Part shown: positions 1-10,745 of the stretch, one piece after another | How the letters are laid out: every line of letters starts with the position of its first letter | How positions within the stretch are numbered: position 1 is the stretch's first letter | Source: Distichodus sexfasciatus | Lineage: Eukaryota; Chordata; Actinopteri; Characiformes; Distichodontidae | Direction of reading: 5' to 3' | Length of the DNA: 64,000 bases | NCBI GenBank assembly: GCA_032718565.1 | Contig: JAVGVS010000021.1 | Coordinates: 4,430,047 to 4,494,046 of the forward strand | The notes under the pieces: model-generated | What the model saw: only the letters and a program-made list of their open reading frames with translations | Told to the model about the DNA's origin: nothing | The model's database searches: none | Translations under genes and position numbers: made by a program

Positions 1-770
1 TGCTCATGAGCTCAGAGCTAGAGGCAGGACAGAGCCCACCACAACAAAAACTCCTATCCAGTAACTCCAGTAACTACTAGGACAGCGTTTATACACAGCT
101 TTTTATCACCACGGCCACTGGGGATCATAAATACACGTTACACATATAAGATACAACTGGCTTAATGGAAATATGAACAAAAGTCCCTGCAGCATAACGT
201 GAGAACAGCATGGAGGAATACGGGGTGAAATTTCTCTCCCACCCATCTCTCAACTTTACAGGAAGCACAGGATCCGCTGCGTAAACATCACACACAGTTC
301 TCTCCCCCGGCTGGGAGAAGGTTCAGCATCATTCGAACAGTAGCTGCCTGACACCACAAAAGCTTCTCAACTCACTACCACCACTAAAGAACTGAGCAAT
401 CAAACACTACCAACGTGAATGACAGTTTTCACACCGCAATGCCAAATTTGGACAGATTAAATTTTCTACCCGTCTTTGCCTTGTCCATATTCTCGTTAAA
501 ACTTTAACTTACTACTTTGCACTAAAATACATTTTGCACAAACATGCACAAATCAATTTTGTGAGTTTGTATTGTCATTATGTTGCTTACTGTGTTTACA
601 TGTTTACTTAAATGCTGCCTACTGTAATGCTGTATGAACTTTATTTATGTATGTGTAAATTCCTGTTATATTTCTTAAAACATACACAATGGATAGCCAG
701 GGTGAAATGTTATTGTAATGAACTGGGTACTGTATATGGTTGCCACTGTTTTAAAGTAGGTGTTTAAACC
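1..770. other. Non-coding DNA, usp54 intron
   Basis: This stretch lies 3' of the 93-bp usp54 exon on the minus strand, so it should be intronic. I searched it by eye on the minus strand for the next USP-domain exon and found none. No long open frame, repeat family or simple repeat stands out. Composition is moderately AT-rich from about 430 onward. Confidence 0.5.
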
Positions 771-773
771 AGG

Positions 774-985
774 TGTTGGTGGTGGTCTAGTATTTGGGAT
801 GTTCGCCTCTGGACCAAGAGGTAGTAGGTTGGAATCTTACCTACAACACTATCACCATTAGCACAAGAATTAGCATTAGCACCAAGAGGTTCTCAGGGAA
901 ACTGTACCTGAAATTAGGAAAATGGAAGTTACTCTGGATAAGGGCGTCAGCTACATGCTATATATGTAGATGTACAGTAGGTTTG
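774..985 (+). repeat. tRNA-headed SINE, family B copy 1
   Basis: The head resembles a tRNA promoter: an A-box-like stretch near 784-795 and a degenerate B box near 828-838. The 3' part holds the motif tctggataagggcgtc, followed by a variant of ctaaatgc. That motif is the conserved tail shared by many fish SINEs and their partner LINEs (V-SINE-like). A better copy at 37712-37872 has an intact B box (ggttcgaatcc). Exact ends are approximate. Confidence 0.65.
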
Positions 986-2483
986 GAGTGCAGCAGTTAC
1001 AAAAGGAATGGAGAGGGCTAGAGAGATGGAGGAAGCACTCCAACATCGTATGAATGACATTTGTGGCACACAACAAATGCAGATTTTCCATCTGATTGCT
1101 TTCAAAGCCAGAAGTGAAAAATATATTGAAAAGTGGATAAAATCGCAATTTTATTTTGAATTTAACAGCATTACCACCACTGGAAACTGGAAGGCTAAGC
1201 TATGCTTTATCATAGGTCTGCAACTGCACCAGAACTCTGGAGCTCTGGAAGTGGGATCTGAGCTTTAAACAAAAAGCACCATCCAAGTATCCATGACGAA
1301 TATAAACACAAAATAAGAAAATACTTCATATGGATCCACATTCGGAAAATGCATGGCATGAATTGTGAAACAAAACTGGCACATATACATTCCTTGACCG
1401 CGCTGAACCCTCTACCTATTATAAACTCCCACACAGTCAGAGACTATAGCCCATCTGGTGCCGTGCACAGTTTGCGTAAGCAGTCACTTATCACTTTATC
1501 AACGTGCTATTTTTCACAGCGCTTTTGCACTGAAAGAGGTTGAGGGTGAGTAAGTCTACAGCAAATCGTGCACAGCAACAGATGTGCAACCGTCTTGAAC
1601 TTTACGTCCATAAATAAACCAACAAGGTGGGCACACCTAATTAAAGAGGCGGTGAGTGGACCTACAAGGTGGGTGTTTCTAATAAAAACACTCAACGAGT
1701 GACTGTGTGCGTTTGATGGCATTTATCTGCTAGCGTTCAGTATGTGGCTTATTAAATACACCGCAAGCAGACTGGCGGCCTAGTTTTTAATGATATCAGC
1801 AAAGGCTTTACAAGGTGGCGGCAATTTAGCCTTGTGTGGACATTAAAGAATGGAATGTCCTCGTATTTGTGCAGTGGCAGACTGTGCTATGACAGTTTGG
1901 CTAACCAGCAACGGAAATGTGCTAGACCGCATTTACATAATATCAATGTTAATCATTACTGCTGTCACATTCAACACATTACGGAACGACAGTGCTGTTA
2001 AACAGAGACGGCTCATTAAAGCTCGCTCGCTGTTGTTGCGATTGTAGATGTGCTGCATCCCTGTGCTTCTTCGTTACGAGCGTTCCGTTCAGTATTCCAC
2101 ATGGCTGCATTGGCACTGTATTTACATGATATTATTAAAGATACTTTTAAAAGAAAGATCTTACGCTTAGGAGAAATGTGGCGCAAGGGAATAATCTGTG
2201 GATCGTTCAAAAAAAAATCACTTTGCCGCCAAATCGCTAAACAGTCAGAAAGAGAGCAGCAGCAATCCGCCAGTACTGCGCCAGCTAAGCCGGCCCCTGT
2301 TCACATGGCTCCTGGTGCACAGCCAGGAAATTTCACTGTTGGTTCCTGGAACCGCTGGAAAAACAAAGGAGAGGGAAATAAACCAAGGACTGGGCAAAGA
2401 ACACATCCACATGGTACTAGGCGCTGGTGGAGAAACAGCAGAAACAGCTTTGAGAAAATGTCTGTGTTACAATGTGTAAGCAT
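986..2483. other. Intronic DNA with an unexplained long open frame
   Basis: No recognised gene. A short piece near 1625-1700 (acctaattaaag... tttctaataaa) resembles the ends of a common fish MITE family. A plus-strand frame stays open from about 2050 to 2796 with first ATG at 2101. It crosses a GT microsatellite and shows no domain I recognise, so it is treated as non-coding here and discussed as a finding. Confidence 0.4.
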
Positions 2484-2502
2484 GTGTGTGTGTGTGTGTG
2501 TG
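2484..2502. repeat. (TG)n microsatellite
   Basis: Short uninterrupted TG dinucleotide run inside the open frame described at 2101-2796. Confidence 0.9.
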
Positions 2503-2811
2503 TTCGGTATGTGCGCTTCTCCCAATGCTGCAGCATCTGAGAATGGCTGGAAGTCAGTACAAAACCAAAGCCCAGAGACTCCAACTTTAGTAAAACTACA
2601 GGCACATGGGCCAACTTACTGCAAATCACACATATACAACCTAATTAACTTTGACACAAAAAATTATATCGTTACAAAAATACTTTTATTTTTCTATTTC
2701 ACAAACACAAGTATTTTCAACTACCAGATGTTTCTGATTGGTGCTGAACCAGTAGAGCCTGAATGTAATAGGCTACTGTGTACTGTGACTCACTGACTCA
2801 CAGCATGTTCC

Positions 2812-3001
2812 TGGCAGCTGCCAGATGGAGTCGGAGGAAGGAGTACACCTTGGCCAACATAAAAGCAAGAAATTGTTGTCATGAAATAGCTTTTAGGTAA
2901 TTAGATACTTAGCTACTTAGCTGGGATATAGCTTAGCTACTTTAAATTAAAAGTAGCTTGTAAAATGAAAGGCTATGGTTTAAAAGTAGTTTTCCAAGTA
3001 A
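2812..3001 (-). mobile_element. hAT-like element X, fragment
   Basis: Shares ordered blocks with the X copies at 11575-11935, 14507-14857 and 28065-29076. The shared parts are an agatggagtcgga-type block followed by repeated agcta-rich sequence that ends in aaaagtagttttccaag. Only the end of the element is present and no target duplication is visible. Confidence 0.5.
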
Positions 3002-3010
3002 TAAATTAAA

Positions 3011-3189
3011 GTGCACCACAATGGAATGTGACCTCAGCATTTGACCAGTGGAGCAGCGGGCAGCTTTGGCAGTGCCCGTGAAGCAGTGCTAGGGCAGCAT
3101 ACTTTGCTCATGAGTACTTCAGTGGTAGCTTTACTGGTCCGAGACTTGAACCAGTGACCCTACGATCACAGGACCAACTCAATAACTGC
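3011..3189 (-). repeat. tRNA-headed SINE, family A (minus copy of a head-to-head pair)
   Basis: Reverse copy of the most abundant repeat in this window. Diagnostic blocks in reverse are gtgcaccacaa, atttgacc, gagcag-gggcagc, ctttactggtcc and the tRNA-like head at the right end. The head abuts the head of the plus copy that starts at 3191, giving a head-to-head inverted pair. Confidence 0.8.
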
Positions 3190-3190
3190 A

Positions 3191-3455
3191 GATGGTAGAT
3201 GGTAGCGTAACGGTTAGGGCATTCACCACTTGACTGGAAGGTCACCCCTTCAAATTCCAGTTCGGTAAAAGTATCGCCAAGGTACTCATGAGCAAGGCAC
3301 CGTCCCCAAGCATTATTCCCTAAGCGTTGTCCATGTTAGCTGCCCACTGCTCCTTCACGGACGGGTCAAATACAGAGGTCACATTTCATTAGGGTGCTCT
3401 GTGTACTGTGCTGTGGTGTGTTCACAATGACAAATAATCACTCACTCACTCACAA
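3191..3455 (+). repeat. tRNA-headed SINE, family A (plus copy of a head-to-head pair)
   Basis: Near-complete copy. Its A box, tagcgtaacgg near 3202, matches the consensus TRGYNNARNNG exactly. A degraded B box lies near 3248. The body has the family blocks (actcatgagcaagg, ccactgctccttcacgg, gtcaaatacagaggtc) and the 3' end is caatgacaaataatcactcac. The head is consistent with Pol III transcription of a tRNA-derived SINE. Confidence 0.85.
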
Positions 3456-3627
3456 CTGTCTCAAAGGTGGGTCGTTGTGAACAGAGTGTCAAAAGGGGCA
3501 CAGTAACCTTTCAGCACGACTGGTCCATCTGGCCAACAAAGCGATAACACATGAAATAACATAACCCCTTTGGAGTTTTAAAATGGGTGTCCAACACGAA
3601 CTGGCACTACAACTCATTTGCACAATG

Positions 3628-3658
3628 ACACACACACACACACACACATACACACCTG
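3628..3658. repeat. (CA)n microsatellite
   Basis: CA dinucleotide run with one TA interruption near its right end. Confidence 0.95.
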
Positions 3659-3659
3659 C

Positions 3660-4327
3660 TCCCCAGATATTGCCATTTCCTTTCAGTAGTCTGGACTAAA
3701 TGACTTTTTAACTTAATATATTTTCTAGCTTTGCCTAATCAGCAAGGATTATATTACTGTAAATATTACAAATAAGGGTCTCACTGTATGGCTAATGATT
3801 ATAAATATCAGAGCGAACCTGAGACTAGTAAAAGTGAGGGAGCTGCCGTAAGACCTGAGAAACTATCCTGAGACCAAAAAAATCAGTCAAAGATGCTGTA
3901 AGAGGAGCTCTTCTTCCCCCGGCTATTTGAAGCAACCTCTCTAACTAGCTCGGCTTTGTAACTCTCCGAAGCAGTCAGAAATGGAATCTCAGCAAGCGAC
4001 GCCAACGCTCCTTGGGCGAGAGCTCGTCCAAACAAACACACGCGACACGAATCTTCACTTATTTGCCGTTTGCGGCGAAGAGCATATTGCGTCGCACATT
4101 AGGAGTGTTAGATCATTAAATTTCAATAACGTGCCCGTTGAGAAGACGGCTGGCGAGCGGCAGCCGTGACGGCCGAAGCTGTGGCTTCATGAGCCGACAC
4201 TAACGGCCCTCCATTAGGGAGGTGGAAGTCACTGGCGGGCCTCAGCACACCCGAGCTGCACTGGGGCAAAGGAGGTGAAGCTAAAGGAGGAAGTGAAAAC
4301 ACTACCCTGTCTGGGGTCTGTCTTGCC
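3660..4327. other. Intronic DNA, nothing recognised
   Basis: Mixed-composition sequence with a CpG-containing part at 3980-4170. I see no exon with splice signals, no repeat shared within the window and no simple repeat. Confidence 0.4.
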
Positions 4328-4328
4328 T

Positions 4329-4445
4329 ACTGGTAAAGGTACCACTGAGGTACGTAAGAGCAGGGTACTATCCCCAAGCACCGCTCCTGGGCGCTGTCAA
4401 AAAGCTGTCCACTGCTCCTTCACGGATGGGTGAAATGCAGAGGTC
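4329..4445 (+). repeat. SINE family A, 5'-truncated copy
   Basis: Begins at tggtaaaggtacc, downstream of the tRNA head, and ends at aaatgcagaggtc. It is followed immediately by a full copy in the same direction. A cluster formed by insertion of one SINE into or beside another is likely. Confidence 0.75.
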
Positions 4446-4446
4446 A

Positions 4447-4680
4447 GGGGCAGTTGGTGGCATGATGGTTCAGGAGTTGGACCTGTGATCAGAAGGTCGC
4501 CGGTTCAAATCCCAGGCTGGTAAAGGTGCCACGGAGCTACTCATGAGCAAGGTACCGTCCCCAAACACTGCTCCCAGGGCATTGCTTGACAGTTTCTCTC
4601 TACTCCTTAACTGATGAGTCAAATGCAAAGGTCACATTTTGTTGTGGTGTACGGTGTGCTGTGCTGTGTTCATGGTTACA
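4447..4680 (+). repeat. SINE family A, near-complete copy
   Basis: Starts with ggggcagttggtggc and has an intact-looking B box (ggttcaaatcc near 4502). The family body follows, ending in cacattttgttgtgg and a GTGCT-rich stretch. Direct neighbour of the truncated copy upstream. Confidence 0.85.
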
Positions 4681-4984
4681 AAACCCATGTGCTATATGTT
4701 GTAAGGAGACGGCACTGGGCCTTGATCTGCATTCTCTTCACCTTCAGTTCAGTACAAATTTGTTATGTGATCTTCTCTGGCTTATTTTTTATGTTCCACT
4801 GTCCTAGACATACTGAACCCAGTGATATGTATCAGTCAGTTTCTTTCTGCTTCAAATGACCAGGATTATGTCAAAGCTTCACTCCGCACGTCTCCCAAAG
4901 CGCCGGGTTCTTAGCCAAATTGTGAGACTGCAAAGGAGAAGCTCTATTTTTAAACAGAATATGGAAATTTCGGCTATTGATGCA

Positions 4985-5145
4985 TGGAAAGAGGATTATT
5001 ATGGTATGTGAGAAGGGGAGAGAAGGAGAGAGGGAGGGTGTGACACTATGAGAGGGACCAAGTGAGAGGAGAGAGAGAAGGAGGGAGGGAGTGTGAGCAA
5101 GAGAGCAGGGAGGCAAATCATAGTGAACACTCATAAATCATGGTG

Positions 5146-5175
<30 letters not shown>
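4985..5175. repeat. GA-rich then GT-rich low-complexity DNA
   Basis: Polypurine-rich sequence at about 5010-5115 is followed by a (TG)n run at 5141-5175. Minus-strand open frames here are Leu/Ser-rich shadows of the purine tract, not genes. Confidence 0.8.
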
Positions 5176-5176
<1 letters not shown>

Positions 5177-5844
5177 ATGTGTCATGGTGTAGCTCGGTGA
5201 CACCCCTGACTACAGCCCCTGCTTGATTCCTGCTGCCTCAGCACCTCTCCCACACACTTAATTACGAAAGAGAGAGAGCGAGAGAGAGAGAAACACAATT
5301 CAATCACAACAATGAATTTCAATGTTGCACACAAACACACACATATATTCACATGCATGAACACAAATGAATTTCCTGCTACTACTAGTGCATCCGAAAA
5401 AATTTAATGTCATGAAGAGGGGTCATTAATTTTGAAATTCTTTAAAAAAAAAACAGAATTTAATGGAAAAACATTATATTTTCAAAATGTTTTATTTTCT
5501 AATTTAATGAAATATATGCATTTTAAACACCTTTTTTGGTTGCGTACTTGTGTTTAAGTTGATGATTATGGCTGAAAGTCCAGAAATCCAGTAAATCAAA
5601 TTACTGAAATATGACCTACGATCAATCAAAAAGAATTCACAAAACTGAAATGTCCAATTGAGGAAAAAAAAATTATTCATACAGTCAGTATCCGTGAGTG
5701 ATAATATGAACATAGCATATAGGAAGTTTTCAGTTTTGGATTAAAATGACAAAGACAAATGATGGAAACATTCTAATATTCTAATATGAGATGCACTAGA
5801 ACATAGAACTGTATTGGCATTTTTGCATGCGTCAAAAATAAAGA
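5176..5844. other. AT-rich intronic DNA
   Basis: Contains a short (GA)n run at about 5270-5291. The rest is AT-rich sequence with no recognised gene or shared repeat. Confidence 0.4.
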
Positions 5845-7440
5845 TAGGCCCGGTCCGATACATGAATCAGATATTGGTCCAATATCGATTCAAATAGCTG
5901 GATCGGGTATCGGTGTCTGTGTCATGTGTTTGGGCCAAACTATGGAGCCGATGTGTAAATGTGTGCATGTTCAATTGGTTATGCATCAGAAGTGGCACTG
6001 CGTTAAAGCTGGTTATTGTCTTTTGCTCTAATTCCTACATATTGATTTGATAACGTTCAGAACAAGCAAAACACCACATTGCATCTCCAGAAATAAATTG
6101 CACAATTATTCTTTTTAATTTCCTTAAGCTCTCGCTTGCAAGCTCTGTGTTCCTGATCAGTTGTGCAATTTTGAGACGCTCCTTTAGCTTAAAGGAGCCT
6201 AAAACGATAAGGAAATTAAACAGTATAGTTATGTGATTTGCTTTTGTCGTTGTAGTGTCGGGCATTGCTTAGGGACCGTCACAAAATTACAGAACTGTGT
6301 TTAAACTAATATTTTTTGAGATGTTATTTAAATAATAATAAATAATTTAGCATATTCATAACTATTACATTGTTTTAGTCAGGAAAACAGTATTTAAGTC
6401 AAGTATTTTCTTAAGCATCACAGAATAATCTCAGTAATATATTCAGACATTTTTAAAGCATTATTTTCTGTTTAAAAAGCCTTAGAGACAGTATCCGATT
6501 TGTACTGGTATCAGCTGATATTCAAATTTACAATATTGGTATCTGTCATGTCTCCCCCAGGACAGTTGGCCCCGCCGGCCACTAGGGGCCACTAGAGACT
6601 CTGTACATAGTTCACTTGGGTTCAGGGTTCACGCTGTGTATATGTCCTTTTTTGGTTATGTTGTGTCGGCTCCTCCCCTTGTGTCTAGTTGTGTGTAATC
6701 CATTGGTTGTTCCCCCTTCTGTCTGTGTCATGTGTCATGAGTCAGCCCCTATATAAGTTCAGCCCTTTGTTTCAGTCTTTGTCCGTGCACCCTCACTATA
6801 TTCGTGTCGTTACCGATCCTGCCTTGTAACCTTGAGTCTCTACCATGCCCTTGTCTGCCATTTGCTGTCTGTCGTCTGATGTCTGCCGTTTTCGTCTAAG
6901 AACCAAGTTTGTCTTGTCATGTGCTTTGTGTTAGTATCTGTTAGATCGTCAGTAGACAGTTAGACTCAGCATTAGCTTAGCACACTTAGCATTAGCCATT
7001 AGCATTGCACCATTAGCATAAGTAGTTTAGCATAGCCACTTCCTATTGACCTTTCCCCTTTAGCTTTAGCAAGTAGCATTAGCATAGCGTTAGCATAGCC
7101 GTTAGCTTAAGATTAGTATTAGGTTCTCGTAGGTTAGTATTACGTTGTTGTCCCGTTCTGTTCCCGTCCTTCTTATCCCCTCGTCATAGTTCCGGTCCCC
7201 GTGGTCTTTCCAGTTCCTGTTCCCCGAGTTAGCCATAGGGTTTTGTTTAGTACATGTGTTAGCCTGTCTTAGCGTTCTTGTTTTGTGTATTTGTTCACTC
7301 TGCCCCATCCTTCCTGTATCCCTGTCTGCCCTTCACTCTAAATAAATATGTATGCACGAAGACCCTCCTGCAATCTGCGTCCGTTCCTACCCAGCAATGT
7401 GATAGTATCGACATTAAAAAAGTGGTATCATGCCATGTTT
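5845..7440 (+). mobile_element. hAT-like non-autonomous element P, split by a solo LTR
   Basis: The left part (5845-6543) matches the copy at 44400-45015 block by block: ggtccgatac, caaatagctggat, ggtatcggtg, aagtggca, ttacagaactg. A reversed partial copy lies at 41849-42142. The right end (about 7405-7440) resumes after the LTR at 6544-7404, pairing with the homologous end of the 44-kb copy. No transposase frame is visible. Outer ends are approximate. Confidence 0.6.
6544..7404 (+). mobile_element. Solo LTR of an LTR retrotransposon, 861 bp
   Basis: Bounded by the 5-bp direct repeat gtatc at 6539-6543 and 7405-7409. The element begins TGTCAT and ends ATGTGATA, an imperfect TG...CA-type inverted terminus. 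Internal LTR signals fit a plus-orientation U3-R-U5: a TATA box (tatataag near 6751) and a polyadenylation signal (aataaa, 7341-7346). The U3/R part holds degenerate ttagcat repeats (about 6960-7110). No internal coding region or second LTR is present, so it is a solo LTR left by LTR-LTR recombination. Superfamily (Gypsy, BEL or ERV-like) cannot be assigned from this alone. Confidence 0.8.
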
Positions 7441-8760
7441 AGTCAAAAATGTACATAAGCCTTAATATGCACATTGCACCCCAACACACACATTTGCAAA
7501 CAAACGGCGAACCGCACAACCGTATGGGATACAGTCTGCTTCTCGCGACGTTAACCTCCTCCAGCCTGCCAGCGTGAGATTCGCAGAGCTTTCTCCAACA
7601 GCAGACTCCCTCGTTCTCTCACACTGCTCCATAAGGCTCCGCTGATCTCATATGCCACCACAGGCTGTTCTCCAGCCTCATCCTCTGAATCACAGTCATG
7701 CCTCGCAATGTGGCCTTGCAGAGTCTCCCGACCCCACAACACTCTAACACAGAATCTTGCAGCCCTCAGCAACTTGGAGCTCTCCACATTCAAAGACATT
7801 ACGGCCACAGAAACGCGGGCCTTCGTGGCAACAAGTGGGGGCGGAGAAAAAGCGGGGTGAACGTGGCCAAGGAGTAGCCAAGGTAACAGGTAGCCCTGGC
7901 AACACACGAGGACGGCAAGCTGCTGAGAAAGCAAGAAAAGATTGGGGAACCTGAGAGTCTGCAATACGCCGACAAACTGAGGAACAGAAGCGCAGACACG
8001 AAAGAGAAATCAGGGGAAAAACAAGGGGAGAAAAGATGAAAAACGCCTTCTATCCATCTGAGACTTTACAGTGAGCTCGATTTACTTTCCTTTTTATCCA
8101 GCCAAGCGAGAGAAAAAAAAACAAAAAAAAAACAAGATGCAGCCTGGCTGGTGTTTTTGTTATTTTCGGGAACAAAATGTCCAAGTAAGAAATGACAAGA
8201 GGAAGCCCTTTTAACACGGAGCGGATGCTAAAATTAGAATCGCTCAAAGAAATATGTCAGCTTTTAGACTTCTCTTAGGCAGGAGAGGCCCATAAATAGC
8301 GCTTCTGCATTTAGCTTGCAGGCAAGATTGCTACAGGAGTTTGCGAGACAAAAGGTATTATCAGTCAAAAAATAAAAGACATGAAATGCTTCTTTCCCTC
8401 TTGCTCCCCACCTCATACATCTTTCTGTTTTCCTCCGTCGCTGCGGAAAATAAAAACGACACTCTCTCCACATACTGGCAGAAGCAGGGAAGGAGGCGTG
8501 GAGAGATAGAGAGAGAACAAGACAGATGATAATGACTGTGGTGGTGGTGGTAGTGGAACTGATGATGATGAGAAGTTATTTCAATTCTGGAGCAGCATGG
8601 TCGTCACTCAGTCCCTTTCTTCCTCACAAAACCCTGTTGAAACGTCACCAGAAATGCCAGCAGGGTTCACGTTTACCCACTACGGCCAGCACTAACCCCA
8701 CCCCGAACTCGCCACTTCTGGCCCAAAGGACGACGGCAAAGATTTCTGATCCGCACTCAC
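7441..8760. other. usp54 intron, 3' of the 93-bp exon
   Basis: Largely unique-looking sequence of mixed composition, with an A-rich patch at 8108-8135 and a short trinucleotide patch (gtggtggtgg) near 8540. The 137-codon minus frame at 7551-7964 shows no USP homology and lacks splice signals consistent with usp54. I see no further exon. Confidence 0.45.
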
Positions 8761-8853
8761 CTTCAGAGCACAGAAGATGCACGAGTCCTCCATGCACTTG
8801 TGCGTGGTCAGTTGGCGGAAGCTTCTGCGGAAAATGTCGAGATGCCAGAGTAC
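8761..8853 (-). CDS. usp54: usp54, second coding exon (USP domain)
   Basis: This 93-bp exon encodes 31 residues, beginning VLWHLDIFRRSF and ending MEDSCIFCALK. It is part of the ubiquitin-specific protease fold directly after the catalytic Cys box and matches the USP54 version of this segment better than USP53 (which has WQLDIFRRSLR-like sequence). The acceptor is AG at 8855-8854 after a pyrimidine-rich stretch. The donor is GTGAGT starting at 8760. Both introns are phase 0, so it joins in frame to the 34750-34896 exon after residue Gln49. The rest of the protein (human USP54 is about 1,680 residues) must be encoded beyond base 1. It sits close to a GA-rich patch on the plus strand (about 8865-8885), which is the acceptor's polypyrimidine tract on the coding strand. 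Confidence 0.93.
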
Positions 8854-8959
8854 CTGGGTTTGAAAAGAGAGAAAGAGAGAGAGACGAAAAGTTAGCGCAC
8901 TACGTAACACCGCTAAAAGAGCACTCCTCTTTAAACCCAGCTTTCCCGTAAGCGTCACA

Positions 8960-9317
8960 ACATTTCTGTACAGATTTAGGCAGGAAATAAATAAATAAAT
9001 AACAGGAATTTGATTAGGACAGCTAAAAGCCAAAGAGGCCCAACATAAGGCTGTTCACACGGAAAACGGGCGGCACGCTCTCCCCGCTGCCAGCACAATC
9101 AGCCTCCGGAATCTGCTTCAATCGCTTCGCTAAGCCAAAGCACGCTAACACACAAGTGGAAATACGCCCAAAGATGCTAACGTAGATTATAACGAGGTGA
9201 AATTAAACGAAAGTCGATGGCGAGCGCTCCGGCCACATTTTGGGTAAGAACTGCTCTTTAAGCAACTTCTTTCTCCAGGCATATGGTCTCAACACCTCAC
9301 ACACTCTATTACAATCT
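8960..9317. other. Intronic DNA with moderate CpG content
   Basis: Unique-looking sequence. A short (AAAT)n run at 8985-9001 is followed by sequence with scattered CpGs (9050-9240). No exon or repeat family recognised. Confidence 0.4.
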
Positions 9318-9752
9318 GTGTGAGGTACCTTGACTCCCATAATGACTAGATGTAAATAATACTTAAGATACACCTAATCTCAACCCTTACCTTAATCTCA
9401 GTAAGTAAAGGCAAACATTTGAGCTCTTTTAGTTTTTCAAATAAAAGACAGAATTTTTGAATTTTTTTTTTTTTTTCATGAAAACTGGTCCTCACTTGGA
9501 AAGGCATCCATAGAAAGCCATAAAAAGTGGAAAACTTGTTTTTCCCATTTCTACGGGACATCCCAGACCATACAAGCCGCTAAAAGATATGAAAAATATG
9601 ATTTGTCCATTTTTATGACTTTATGGCGACATGGTTGCACGTCAAGACCTGTCCCCATAAAGCCATGAAAATTAATCAAATCATAGTTTAAAAAATTGAC
9701 AATAGTGTTCTCTTTTAGGGACCAGCCCGGACCTCACAACCCCATAAAAATT
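9318..9752. repeat. CA-microsatellite-associated dispersed repeat G, copy 1
   Basis: Shares an ordered set of blocks with copies at 16385-16665, 21318-21572 and 38627-39215. The blocks are gtgaggtac, cccataatgactagatg, acacctaatc, tcagtaa, tttttcaaata, a ggtcctcac-type block, and ccccataaa blocks near the far end. It runs directly into the (CA)n tract at 9753-9784. Gene frames over it are spurious. Confidence 0.65.

Positions 9753-9784
<32 letters not shown>
9753..9784. repeat. (CA)n microsatellite
   Basis: About 15 CA units at the end of repeat G copy 1. Confidence 0.95.
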
Positions 9785-9786
<2 letters not shown>

Positions 9787-10077
9787 GCCGTCCGGTGGCT
9801 CCCTGGCCCTGTTGTGCACTCACTCCCTCCGGCCAAGATTCCTCCAGTCTTCCAATCCCCCTCAATCACTGTGAGCCGATCCTGGCAAACCCGGACCACT
9901 GATCTCCTGCCAGGTGCCCACTCCACTTAATCCTTGCGGCCGAGCAGGAATTCAGCACCTTCCAATAGGGCTCCAAGCACAGCGCAGAGCGGCGGAAAGG
10001 GATGCAAAGAGAAAGGAAAAGGGTAAGGAAAGGAACAGCAAAAGAGACGACGTTAATGAAGAGAGCCGCGGACCCAC

Positions 10078-10198
10078 AGGGAGAGAGGGAGGAAGAGGAG
10101 TGAGCACTCAGAGAGAGGAAGAGCGAGTGAGAGAGAGCTGTGATCACAGGGGAGCCAGCACTTAGAAGGAGAGAGAGGTAGAGAGAGAGGGAGGGAGG

Positions 10199-10229
<31 letters not shown>

Positions 10230-10232
10230 GGG
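10078..10232. repeat. GA-rich polypurine tract
   Basis: Purine-biased plus strand ending in a pure (GA)n run at about 10199-10222. A pyrimidine-biased tract follows at 10500-10745, so strand polarity switches within 270 bp. Confidence 0.9.
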
Positions 10233-10499
10233 AGGACAGAACAGAGTTGTATTGTTGCAGAGATGTAAAACTATTACATGCTGATAAAGAAGGCACATTA
10301 ACACTGTGTGTGTGTGTGTGTGTTCAGTGGATTCTGTGGCCTGTCACTTAGATTAATTCACACTTCATTTAAGCGGCGAGATGAGAGAGCAAGACAGAAA
10401 CAACTGCATGACTAGAGCACACTTATAGACACACTCTACCTTCACCCACAATCAACCATCTGGCCCTAAATCATCACAACGCCCTGAGCCACACACACA

Positions 10500-10745
10500 C
10501 TTTCTCCCTCTTTCTCTCTCTCTCTCCCCCCTTGCAAATATGTTCCCTCTCTCCTCTCTCCTTCCCTCACTCTCACTCTCTAGCACGCCCTCCCCACCTT
10601 ACCCTCTCACCCTCTCTCCCGATCCTTCTCTCCTCTCTCTTACTTTCCCTCTGTCCCTCCATTACTCGTTCTCTTTTCCTCCCAACTTCCCCTCCCTCCT
10701 TCCCTCCCGCCCTAGCTCCCGCTCCCTCTTTTTCTCTCTCCCTCT
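10500..10745. repeat. CT-rich polypyrimidine tract
   Basis: About 245 bp of C/T with few purines on the plus strand. Ser/Leu/Pro-rich open frames here are composition artefacts. Confidence 0.9.

Noticed and set aside
6960..7115. ttagcat repeats as a satellite or CRISPR-like array
   Set aside because: Units vary in length and spacing and lie within the solo LTR; there are no regular spacers.
7551..7964. 137-codon minus frame between the usp54 exon and the solo LTR
   Set aside because: Considered as the next usp54 exon, but it has no similarity to the expected USP segment and no matching phase-0 acceptor.
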